Source: Pirellula sp.
GTDB lineage: Bacteria > Planctomycetota > Planctomycetia > Pirellulales > Lacipirellulaceae
DNA length: 64,000 nucleotides
Assembly (NCBI GenBank): GCA_013822725.1
Contig: PNKX01000007.1
Span: forward strand, 1 to 64,000
Direction of reading: 5' to 3'
Each line of letters starts with the position of its first letter. Position 1 is the first letter of the stretch. Below, in pieces: positions 38,193-45,982 of the stretch. The position numbers and the translations under genes are program-made. Below the pieces are notes generated by a model, which was not told the DNA's origin, did not search any database, and saw only the letters and a list, made by a program, of their open reading frames with translations.

Positions 38193-38216
38193 ACGTCCTT
38201 TCGCTCAATCTCACCG

Positions 38217-40859
38217 TTACTCAACGACTTCCTCTTCCTCGTAAGCATTCTTCCTGCCTTCGGGTTGGACATCGAGCGGGCTGTTCTTGTCCACGGCAGG
38301 AGAGGACGCTTCGCCAAGTTTGAGATGAGCCAGTACTACTGTTGACCCGGTCGTCTGCGACGCTTCTGGCGAGACGACGCTGCCGGGCAGTACCTCATCG
38401 ATGCGGCCGACGAGGCGGTATTCATCGCGGCTGCCGTGGATGGGGTCGTCGAGTTGGGGGAACCAGAACGCCATGCGCAATAGCGGATCGATATTGAGCC
38501 GCTGGCCGTTAGCGAGTTCGTTCGAATTGACTCGCTCGGCCGCAAACGGCAACTCACCTTTGGCGACAGCAATTGTTCGCAGCGGCGGCAGCGGGGCGGC
38601 GGTGCCGTTCTTGAGGTCGCCCAGCCAGTAACCCTTCAATTGATTCCAACCTTGGCGTTGGATTTCGGCGGGCGACTCGGCGGCGCCGTCGGCCTTCACG
38701 ACGGTCGACGGCTGAACGGCGTCGCTTCCTTTACGGAAGACGATCGCGACGTCGGTGAGGTTGAAGCCTGACTTGTTCTCGACATGAACCACCGGCGGAT
38801 TATTGCCGTCGGTGCGGAGGCGGATCGGTCCTGCGAGCGGCAGCATTTGTTCGCTGTGAATCATTTGCGTCGTGGCGGACGAAACCTCGACGCCGCGCAA
38901 CCGCGGTTGATCGTACTTTTCGAACGCCACGGTCGAGAGCGTATCGCCAATCGCCGGCGTCCAAGTGCTGTCACGCGGGAAGGGGGACGCCACGGCCGAG
39001 CTGTTCTCGAACTCCAAATCGTACGTGTCGGAGAGGGACGAATAGATGGCGGTGTAGCGCGTGAGATGCCCGCGCGGCAGGTCGCCTTGCAATTCCATGA
39101 GCGCGATTTCGGTCTGCGAGCGGACGAACCCGATGTCGAGCTGCGCCTGGCGCACCACGGCCATCGTCCCGGCGAGCGCGATCAGCGGGGCGCTGATCCA
39201 GGCCCACTCGACGCGGCCCAAGGAGTAGAAAACCATCCAATTGAGCGGCACGAGGACGACGAGGTAAATCGCCAAGCAAATGACGACGAAGCTCGCCGCC
39301 GGCACGCGGACGCCGGCTGCTTCAACCAGCGCGTCGCGACCGGCGTCGGAGACGGGGCCAAACTCATTCCACTCGCCCAGTCCGCCGGCGCGATCGACCA
39401 CGAGCGAGGTGTCGGGGACCGGCGTTCCGCCTTGCCAGCCGTAGTATTGATTCGACGCGCCGATCGGTTCCAAGTCGCGGGCATTGGCAGTCGTCGCGGC
39501 GTCGCGGGCAAACCAGCGGAGCGGCGTCGTGAAGTAGGCGTCGCGAACGCGGTCGTGGGCGCCGGCCCAAAGCATTTGCAGGCCGACCCAGGCGCCATCT
39601 TTATCGACGCGGAACTCCCGCGATGGCCGGCGGAGGAGGGCGCCGTTGAGGAAGCCGTCGAACCCTGGCCAGTTCACCAGATCGCGTTCCGCCAGCTGGA
39701 CAGCCGAGACGACGATGCTGCCGGCGCCGACTGGCCGCTCGTAAAACAACTTGTCGGCGTGCGGCAGCGCCTTGGCGCCGTCGCGCGGCTTGAGTTCCAC
39801 GCCTGACCACGGCTTGGTCACGGAAATGGGCTTCAGCGTTTTGCCGACGTCTCGCGCACTCCAACCGGCGGAGAAGTCGGCGAGGGCCGCCTGATCGAAC
39901 GTGATCCGTTCGCCGACGTCGGCGGGAAGGTAGTCCTTCAGAAAACTCGCTCGCAACCCATCGAGCGAATCGGGGCCGTTGATGATCAACCGGCCGCCCC
40001 AGTGGATCCAGTCGATGAGAGCTTCCTGCTGCGCCGGATCGAGCCGATCGAGATTCACTTCATCCCACACGACGTAGGCGACGCTCGTCCAGGTGAGGAC
40101 GTTCGGCGGCAGCGGCAGCGGCTTGGCTCCGTCGGCCAGCACGACGCGGTAGTGCGGAATCTCGGTGCCGTTCAGGTCTTCGTAAGGCGCCTTCACCGAG
40201 TCGGTCACCTTGAGGAAGGCATACCGCGACGGTTCGCGCGCCAGCACCATCAGGAAGTACTGATGCGAGGGCATGAGCGTCCACGGTTCAACGGTCGGGT
40301 TGTCGGCGAGGCTGCCGGTATTGTTGGTCAACTCCGACGAGACATTGAGCTTCTCGGCGTTGCTGGGGATGAGGAGTTCGTTCTCAACCCGCTTTTTTCT
40401 TCCCTTCGCCAGGACTGCCGGGCGGCTGGAGGTCATCTCGTAGGCCGTGTGCGGAATGGCCATCGGCGTGCCGCTGGGGTCGACGGCGGCGATGGTGATG
40501 CGTCCCTCGAAATTATCAAGGTTGGCCTTCATTGGCTGGATGGTCGTCGCCCAATGGCCCGGCTTGGCGAGGCGGAGCGAGAGTCCTTCCTCGGTCTCGA
40601 TGAGGTTCTCGCTCAAGAGAGGAGTGAGCCGACCGACTTCAAACGGCTCTTTCTTCTTCTCTTCTTCGGCTCGCTTCTTCGCCTCGGCAATCGCTTGCTG
40701 ATCGCGGGCCTTGCGCTCGGCCGCTTTTTCAGCAGGCGTTTGGCTGCAGCCGCCGCAACCGGTGAGGCACGACAGTGCCATCAGGACGAGGAGGAGCAGG
40801 GATTGGCTTCCACGGCGCGCAGCCCCGGCGCACGATGATTGGCAGCCATCACTCCTCAT
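38217..40859 (-). CDS. Large membrane-anchored lipoprotein associated with an ABC ATPase
   Basis: 880 residues. The leader ends in lipobox LTGC (Cys35) and is followed by a Lys/Glu-rich coiled segment (43-70). A long extracytoplasmic region follows, with VVWDEVNLDRLD and WGGRLIINGPDSL, resembling class I glutamine-amidotransferase-like or DUF4350-type domains. At about 545-600 two hydrophobic helices (FVVICLAIYLVVLVPLNWMV and the next) would cross the membrane. The C-terminus is beta-rich and ends acidic. GGAGG lies eight bases before the ATG at 40859. The following gene is an ABC ATPase, suggesting a planctomycete-specific export or envelope machine. Function unproven. Confidence 0.75.
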   Translation of the reverse strand: MRSDGCQSSCAGAARRGSQSLLLLVLMALSCLTGCGGCSQTPAEKAAERKARDQQAIAEAKKRAEEEKKKEPFEVGRLTPLLSENLIETEEGLSLRLAKPGHWATTIQPMKANLDNFEGRITIAAVDPSGTPMAIPHTAYEMTSSRPAVLAKGRKKRVENELLIPSNAEKLNVSSELTNNTGSLADNPTVEPWTLMPSHQYFLMVLAREPSRYAFLKVTDSVKAPYEDLNGTEIPHYRVVLADGAKPLPLPPNVLTWTSVAYVVWDEVNLDRLDPAQQEALIDWIHWGGRLIINGPDSLDGLRASFLKDYLPADVGERITFDQAALADFSAGWSARDVGKTLKPISVTKPWSGVELKPRDGAKALPHADKLFYERPVGAGSIVVSAVQLAERDLVNWPGFDGFLNGALLRRPSREFRVDKDGAWVGLQMLWAGAHDRVRDAYFTTPLRWFARDAATTANARDLEPIGASNQYYGWQGGTPVPDTSLVVDRAGGLGEWNEFGPVSDAGRDALVEAAGVRVPAASFVVICLAIYLVVLVPLNWMVFYSLGRVEWAWISAPLIALAGTMAVVRQAQLDIGFVRSQTEIALMELQGDLPRGHLTRYTAIYSSLSDTYDLEFENSSAVASPFPRDSTWTPAIGDTLSTVAFEKYDQPRLRGVEVSSATTQMIHSEQMLPLAGPIRLRTDGNNPPVVHVENKSGFNLTDVAIVFRKGSDAVQPSTVVKADGAAESPAEIQRQGWNQLKGYWLGDLKNGTAAPLPPLRTIAVAKGELPFAAERVNSNELANGQRLNIDPLLRMAFWFPQLDDPIHGSRDEYRLVGRIDEVLPGSVVSPEASQTTGSTVVLAHLKLGEASSPAVDKNSPLDVQPEGRKNAYEEEEVVE

Positions 40860-41104
40860 GCTCTGAACCTCCGCAACGCGAACCTCTACCCAGCCAGGAA
40901 TGATTCTAGCGAGTCTGCGGCCGCGGTACACACTTTGATCGTCGGGACGTCGGGCGGCCGTTTTCCGACGCCAATCGCTTCTGCCAGCAGTTGGAAAAAG
41001 CAGCGAGAAAACGCGAGTCCACCGTCTCCACCGAAATCACCTACTCCAACATGGCTGCGAAAGGCGATCTCGGGACAAAAAGAGAACTGCAAAGCTCAAA
41101 AGAC

Positions 41105-41273
41105 TAACCGCCAAGGACGCCAAGAGCGCCAAGGGAGTACGGGGAGATTTGCCACGAAACACACCAAGCACACAAAAAAGTAAGTAAGCGCAACAGCGCT
41201 CATTCCCTCTTCCTTTGGTGTGTTTCGTGGTAAAAGCATTTTCCCTTGGCGCTTTTGGCGTCCTTGGCGGTTA
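41105..41273. repeat. Nested hairpin repeat, family A copy 3
   Basis: The outer 32-base arms (41105-41136, starting TAACCGCCAAGGACGCCAAG; 41242-41273) match with a single mismatch. The inner arms GCCACGAAACACACCAAG (41151-41168) and CTTTGGTGTGTTTCGTGG (41213-41230) form a second stem. It lies in the roughly 640-base gap (40860-41497) between divergent genes; the rest of that gap shows no gene. Confidence 0.92.
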
Positions 41274-41497
41274 AATCCAAACGGCTTTGACGTTCTCCTG
41301 CTTTGAGAAAAGCGGCGGCCTTGCTGTGCGACGGCGGTCGATGCTGTTTCCAAGAACAGAGAGCCGCGAGGGCGCCGTTTTTGTGCATTTTCGATGGGCC
41401 GCCGTCCCCCCCAGGAACGCAAGCTGCGGATGGTTTACATTGGCAAGCTTCCCGCCTACCCCGCCGATTTGCGCCTGCCTTCGAGGAGAAGCCGCCT

Positions 41498-42703
41498 GTG
41501 AGCCATTCGCCGCCAGCGCCCGACGATCGCCCCGCCCCCCATGCCGCCACCCAAGCCGTCTGGGGAGGGGAGGGGGGAACGCACTGGGAGCGGGCGACTC
41601 AAGTGCCCGTGGTGAAAAGCGTCTCCTTCGGTTACGACGATCTCGACGAGTGGCGCGACGTCGCCCTGGGCGTGACGCCGGGCCACATTTACGGCCGCAA
41701 CACGAACCCGACCGTTCGCTGCTTTGAAGAGAAGGTCCGCCTGTTGGAAGGGGCGGCCGCAGCGACGAGCTTTGCCACGGGGATGGCGGCGATCAGCGAT
41801 ACGCTCTTCACGCTGCTGCAGCCGGGGGAGCGGGTCGTCTCGGTCGTCGACACCTACGGCGGGACGAATCGCTTGTTCAGCGAGTTCCTGCCGCAGATCG
41901 GCGTCGACGTGACGCTCTGCCAAACGGAGGACGAAGCGGCCATCGAGCGAGCGATCGACGGCGGGCTGCGCGTGCTCTATCTCGAGAGTCCGACCAATCC
42001 GACGTGCAAGATTCTGGATATCGCCCAGTTCGCTCAGCGGGCGCACGACCGCGGGGCGATCGTCGTCGTCGACAATACGTTTGCCACGCCGATCAATCAG
42101 CGGCCCCTCGCGCTCGGGGCCGATCTGGTAGTGCACAGCGCGACGAAGTTCTTGGGAGGCCATGCCGATGCGCTCGGCGGCGTGCTGGCGGGCGACGCCA
42201 AGCTGGTACAAAGCGTCTTCCGCCGCCGCGAGATCACCGGGGCGACGCTCCATCCCGAGGCGGCGTACCTGCTGCTACGGGGGATGAAGACGCTCGCCTT
42301 GCGCGTCGAACGACAGAACTTCAACGCGATGACGGTCGCCCGGCATCTCCGGCAGCACGCGCGCGTCGCGCGGGTCTTTTACCCCGGCTTGGAAGATCAT
42401 CCCAACCACGACGTTGCCAAGCGGCAGATGCCGGGGGGATTCGGCGGCGTGTTGAGCTTTCAGCTGCATGGCGAGTTCGACGCGGTGAAGCGATTTTTGC
42501 CGCGGCTGCGGTGGGCCCATCGGGCGGCGAATCTGGGCGCCGTCGAAACGGTCGTCGCCCCGCCGGCGACGGGGTCGCATGTGGAGCTCACGGCCGAGCA
42601 ACGGGCGGCGCTCGGCATCCCGGAGACGCTGGTGCGTTATTCTTGCGGGATTGAAGATGTGCGGGATTTGATTGGGGATCTGGAGCAGGCGCTGGATGAT
42701 TGA
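41498..42703 (+). CDS. Cystathionine gamma-synthase/lyase-family PLP enzyme
   Basis: 401 residues from the Cys/Met-metabolism family. Motifs: YGRNTNPTV, GAAAATSFATGMAAI, YGGTNRLF, ESPTNPT, VVDNTFATP and the PLP Lys K217 in HSATKFLGGHAD. The SLGAVET-like site reads ANLGAVETVV. The GTG start at 41498 is chosen because GAGGAG lies about nine bases upstream and the length then fits the family (380-400); the frame is open for 65 more codons. Gamma-synthase, gamma-lyase and O-acetylhomoserine sulfhydrylase cannot be told apart from sequence alone. Confidence 0.88.
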   Translation: MSHSPPAPDDRPAPHAATQAVWGGEGGTHWERATQVPVVKSVSFGYDDLDEWRDVALGVTPGHIYGRNTNPTVRCFEEKVRLLEGAAAATSFATGMAAISDTLFTLLQPGERVVSVVDTYGGTNRLFSEFLPQIGVDVTLCQTEDEAAIERAIDGGLRVLYLESPTNPTCKILDIAQFAQRAHDRGAIVVVDNTFATPINQRPLALGADLVVHSATKFLGGHADALGGVLAGDAKLVQSVFRRREITGATLHPEAAYLLLRGMKTLALRVERQNFNAMTVARHLRQHARVARVFYPGLEDHPNHDVAKRQMPGGFGGVLSFQLHGEFDAVKRFLPRLRWAHRAANLGAVETVVAPPATGSHVELTAEQRAALGIPETLVRYSCGIEDVRDLIGDLEQALDD

Positions 42704-42723
42704 CCGCTAACTCGATTCATTTG

Positions 42724-42923
42724 AACCGCCAAGGACGCCAAGAGCGCCAAGGAATGCAGGGAGGAATTGAACCACGACGACACAACGGGCACGACGAAAG
42801 AGAATGACTAAGAAGGTGAAACCGCCGATAAACGCGGATGAACGCAGATAGTTTTTATTGGCGTTCATCCGAGGCTGCAACGTTTTCTGCATTTCCTTGG
42901 CGCTCTTGGCGTCCTTGGCGGTT
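42724..42923. repeat. Nested hairpin repeat, family A copy 4
   Basis: Outer arms AACCGCCAAGGACGCCAAGA (from 42724) and the right arm ending CGTCCTTGGCGGTT (42923) match without error for 29 bases. Inside are the module GAATTGAACCACGACGACAC (from 42764, also in copy 2) and an inner repeat AAACCGCCGATAAACGCGGA (from 42830), related to that in copy 1. The nesting shows that modules are recombined between copies. Located between convergent genes. Confidence 0.92.
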
Positions 42924-42938
42924 GGTTTTTTTGACTTT

Positions 42939-44594
42939 TCAATCTTCCTGTTTGAATGGGCGATTGCGGTTTCGCAAGGCCGATAGCGCTGCGGTTGAAA
43001 GTGCGAGTGTGGCCATCGCGGCGAAGACGGAGAGCGCGAGCGCGGCGAAGACGGAGAGCGCGAGCGCGGCGACGCGGTCGTCGACGCCGTAGTGGAGGAG
43101 TTGGAAGATCCGCACCGAGATCGTCGTCACGCCCGGCGGCAAGACGAGGAGCGACGCTGAGAGTTCACCCATCGCCAGCACGAGGGCCACTCCTGCCGCT
43201 GCCGCGACGCCAGTCCAACGGAGCGGCAGCGCTACGCGCCAGAGTTGGGTGAGCGGCCCCGCTCCCTCGCTGCGCGCGGCTTCCAAGAGATCGCGCGGCA
43301 CGCTCGCCAGCTGTGACCAGAGCCAGAGTCCGACGATGGGGAGAGCGCGGATCGACTGCAGCGCGGCCGGCGCCAACAGCGTTCGATCGTAGAGAAACGT
43401 CAGGGGCGACCAAATCGAATCGGCGGGGTGGTTCAAGAGGTCAATGGCCCAGACGCCCCAGAGGGGCGCCGGGACGGCGATCGCGATCGCCACGGCCGCA
43501 GCCAACGCCCGCCCCCAGCGCGGCCGGCGCGACTGCCATGCCAAGAGGATGCCGAGAAGCGTCGTCGCTCCCATCGCCATCAATCCGATGAGAAGCGACC
43601 AGCCCCATTCGCGGCGATGCTCCCAGGGACTGTGGACGACCATCGTGGTTGCCTTCGTCAGCGACCAACTCCGCTCGAACGCGCCATTACGCTGCGTGAC
43701 GTCGATGCCCGCCTTCCAGACGAGCGAGGCCAGCGGCGGCATGAGTAAGAGGCCGGCGAGTCCCCACACGCCGGCGACGATCCAACCCCGTTCGACGTGC
43801 GACGGTCGCCACTTCCAGACCTGGTCGACGGAGATCGTCGCGGCGGAGGGCAGCCAGGGGAGCGTCAGCAGCAGCGCCAGGCCGACGATGACGGCGATGA
43901 TCGTCACGCCGAGCGCGAGATCGGTTCGCAGCAATCCTCCCGGCAATGCGCCGAGCGGTCCCAGCGTCGCCTCGGTGTAGATTTCTTCGGCGAACGTCCG
44001 AATCTGAAACAAGTCGGTGACGGCGATCTCGGTGGCGCAGACAATCGCCACCCACAGCGCCCCGGCCCAGAAGCCGCCGGCCCCGCGACGTAGCGAGACT
44101 CGAACCAGCACCGCGAGCGGCGCGGCGTCGAGCAGCGATTCTTCTTCGAGCCGCCGCTCCACGGTCCGCAGCGACGCGGCCCCGAGGAGCGCGATCCACG
44201 GCACGGCGCCCATCGCGTGGATCCAGATGGCTCCTCGCCAACCGGCAAGCCACGGTTTCGCATAGGTCTCGCCCGCCAGCCATTGCGTGAGCCAACCGCC
44301 TGTGCCGAGGGCCCCATTCCACGCCGCGGCCTGCACATAGAGTGGCACGAACAGGAGGGCGGCGAGCAGCAATGCCAAGAGACGGCGACCGGGAAACTCG
44401 ATCTTGGCGATGGCAACGCCGAAAAGGACGCCGAGGGGGAGAGCAATCGCCAACGTGCCGAGGGCGAGTGTGGCGGTGTTGGCAAGGAGACTCTGCAGTC
44501 GTGAACTCGCCAGCAACGTGAGCGCGGCAATGGCTAGTAGCAATGCCAGCGTCGTGCGTGAGGAGTTCGACGTTGGTGGAGGTTCAACATGCAT
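42939..44594 (-). CDS. Ferric-type ABC transporter permease, two-domain
   Basis: 551 residues with about 12 membrane segments in two halves. Each half has a permease coupling loop: EEESLLDAAPLAVLVRVSLR and DLLEAARSEGAGPLTQLWRV. This layout matches the FbpB/ThiP-type fused permeases for iron or thiamine. No ATPase or binding-protein gene is adjacent, so its partners are encoded elsewhere or it is an orphan. The last helix contains an exact 8-codon tandem duplication. The ATG at 44594 is one of two overlapping CAT triplets; no strong ribosome binding site. Confidence 0.85.
   Translation of the reverse strand: MHVEPPPTSNSSRTTLALLLAIAALTLLASSRLQSLLANTATLALGTLAIALPLGVLFGVAIAKIEFPGRRLLALLLAALLFVPLYVQAAAWNGALGTGGWLTQWLAGETYAKPWLAGWRGAIWIHAMGAVPWIALLGAASLRTVERRLEEESLLDAAPLAVLVRVSLRRGAGGFWAGALWVAIVCATEIAVTDLFQIRTFAEEIYTEATLGPLGALPGGLLRTDLALGVTIIAVIVGLALLLTLPWLPSAATISVDQVWKWRPSHVERGWIVAGVWGLAGLLLMPPLASLVWKAGIDVTQRNGAFERSWSLTKATTMVVHSPWEHRREWGWSLLIGLMAMGATTLLGILLAWQSRRPRWGRALAAAVAIAIAVPAPLWGVWAIDLLNHPADSIWSPLTFLYDRTLLAPAALQSIRALPIVGLWLWSQLASVPRDLLEAARSEGAGPLTQLWRVALPLRWTGVAAAAGVALVLAMGELSASLLVLPPGVTTISVRIFQLLHYGVDDRVAALALSVFAALALSVFAAMATLALSTAALSALRNRNRPFKQED
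43021..43068. repeat. Perfect 24-base tandem duplication inside the permease gene
   Basis: Bases 43021-43044 (starting GCGAAGACGGAGAGCGCGAG) are repeated exactly at 43045-43068. In the encoded protein this doubles an eight-residue block giving ALSVFAALALSVFAA in the final membrane helix. Exactness suggests a recent or unstable duplication. Confidence 0.95.
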
Positions 44595-44710
44595 GCATCG
44601 CCATTCTAAACAGGATGCGTTTCAGCCACAGGAGAGCCTCCGGCATTCTGAGCCCTTGGGTCCCCTCAGGGTTAACTTAGCTAAGAATCTGACCGCTCGT
44701 TTGACGCTAG

Positions 44711-44731
44711 ATCCTTCGCTCCGCTCAGGAT
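44711..44731. repeat. Short dispersed repeat ATCCTTCGCTCCGCTCAGGA
   Basis: A small palindromic phrase (ATCCT...AGGAT) of the type dispersed in many bacterial genomes, located in the divergent gap 44595-44821. No promoter or gene is evident around it. Confidence 0.4.
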
Positions 44732-44821
44732 GACACTTAAAAACCTGCCCTGGCACCTCCGCGGCCGATTTGATACGGTCCGCCCGCTCGCCCCCCGAAC
44801 GCGCTCCTTTTCCGTCCACCG

Positions 44822-45541
44822 ATGCCCAACTCCCGCCGATTCCTGATGTCGACGAGACTGCTGACCACGATTTGCCGCGTCGTCTCGCCCGCGGCCGTCG
44901 CTGCGATGTTGCTGGGGGCCACGACCGGCTGCCAGCTTTGGCCCTGGGGCGTCACCAAGGACCGGACGACGATCATTACGCCTGGGATGCGGGCCGCGTC
45001 GATCCGCGAAATGGGCCCCCGCGCCCGGGATGAAGACAGCGCCGCGCAAACCAAAGCCTGCGAACAGCTCGCGCTGCAGATTCGGACCGAGCCTGACCCG
45101 ATCGTCCGCCGGGCGATTCAAGAGACGGTCGCCGAGTTCAAGACGCCGATGGCGAGCGCAATGCTGCTGGCGGGTCTGCAAGACGACGACCGCGACGTGA
45201 AGGTGGCTTGCTGTCGGCTGCTCGGCGAACGAAAGGAACCGAAGGCCGTCGAACCGCTCGGCAAGCTCGTTATTGCCGACACCGATCTCGACGTGCGGCT
45301 GGCGGCGGTCAATGCCCTAGGCGCCATGGAGACGAAAGAAAGCGTCATGGCCCTGGCTGCGGCGCTGAAGGATCGCGACCCGGCCATGCAATACGCGGGG
45401 GTCGAAGCGATGAAGAAGGTCGTCCCTGAGCAGGAACTGGGGAACGACGTGCAGGCGTGGCGTTCGTACGCTGATAGCGTCGTCGGGCCCGCGCCGGCCG
45501 CTAGCATCGCCGCCCAACCTAGCGACACAGCGGTCAAATAA
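44822..45541 (+). CDS. HEAT-repeat lipoprotein
   Basis: 239 residues. The leader ends in a lipobox-like ATTGC (Cys37). From about 60 to 205 there are helical HEAT/PBS-type repeats (VRRAIQETVAEF, VKVACCRLLGE, VRLAAVNALGAM, MQYAGVEAMKK), usually protein-binding. A short Ala/Pro tail follows. The start could be the ATG at 44822 or 44846, neither with a clear ribosome binding site. No partner gene is evident; a scaffold role at the envelope is inference. Confidence 0.8.
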   Translation: MPNSRRFLMSTRLLTTICRVVSPAAVAAMLLGATTGCQLWPWGVTKDRTTIITPGMRAASIREMGPRARDEDSAAQTKACEQLALQIRTEPDPIVRRAIQETVAEFKTPMASAMLLAGLQDDDRDVKVACCRLLGERKEPKAVEPLGKLVIADTDLDVRLAAVNALGAMETKESVMALAAALKDRDPAMQYAGVEAMKKVVPEQELGNDVQAWRSYADSVVGPAPAASIAAQPSDTAVK

Positions 45542-45565
45542 ATCGCCGCTAGCGGTGATCTTCAT

Positions 45566-45687
45566 CCCTCTCTCTTGAAGGGAGAGGCCAAGTGAGGGAT
45601 TTCGGCGGCTTGGCGAATCTACGAGCCTGAAATAGGTTGGTGGAATCTGAAATCCCTCCCCTAACCCCTCCCTTCCAGGGAAGGGGA
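45566..45687. repeat. CCCTCTCTC/GGGAGAGG and CCCCTCCCTT/AAGGGG hairpin repeats
   Basis: Two short hairpins of the 'CCCTAACCCCTCCC' repeat type occur at 45566-45587 and 45655-45687. They lie in the roughly 440-base gap 45542-45982, which otherwise holds no gene that I can support. Related to the elements at 120-195 and 7440-7471. Confidence 0.65.
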
Positions 45688-45982
45688 CTAAACGCGCGAC
45701 ACTTGTCGCGTTGGGCGTTACTTCTCTGTAACCCCTGAACTCCCTGCGGCAATCTGGCTGAACTTCAGGCCGCCGCCGCCCGATACCAAAGGGGCGGGAA
45801 CGACCACGTCCCGTTGCGCGACCGCGCTCGTCCTGCGTCGTTCTCACGAGCGGCGAATAGTTCGAGGGCTCGGCCGTCGGCAAAAATTCGCTTCGTTGTC
45901 GGCAACCGCCGACAGCGGCGACTCGTCTGCCGTGGCGCCGTCGCGCATTGATTGGGGTGAAGTTCGAGGGGGGGGAACGACG

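Noticed and set aside
42964-43090. Possible frameshift or disruption at the permease 3' end because of the tandem repeat
   Set aside because: The 24-base duplication is in frame and the reading frame continues to a normal stop.
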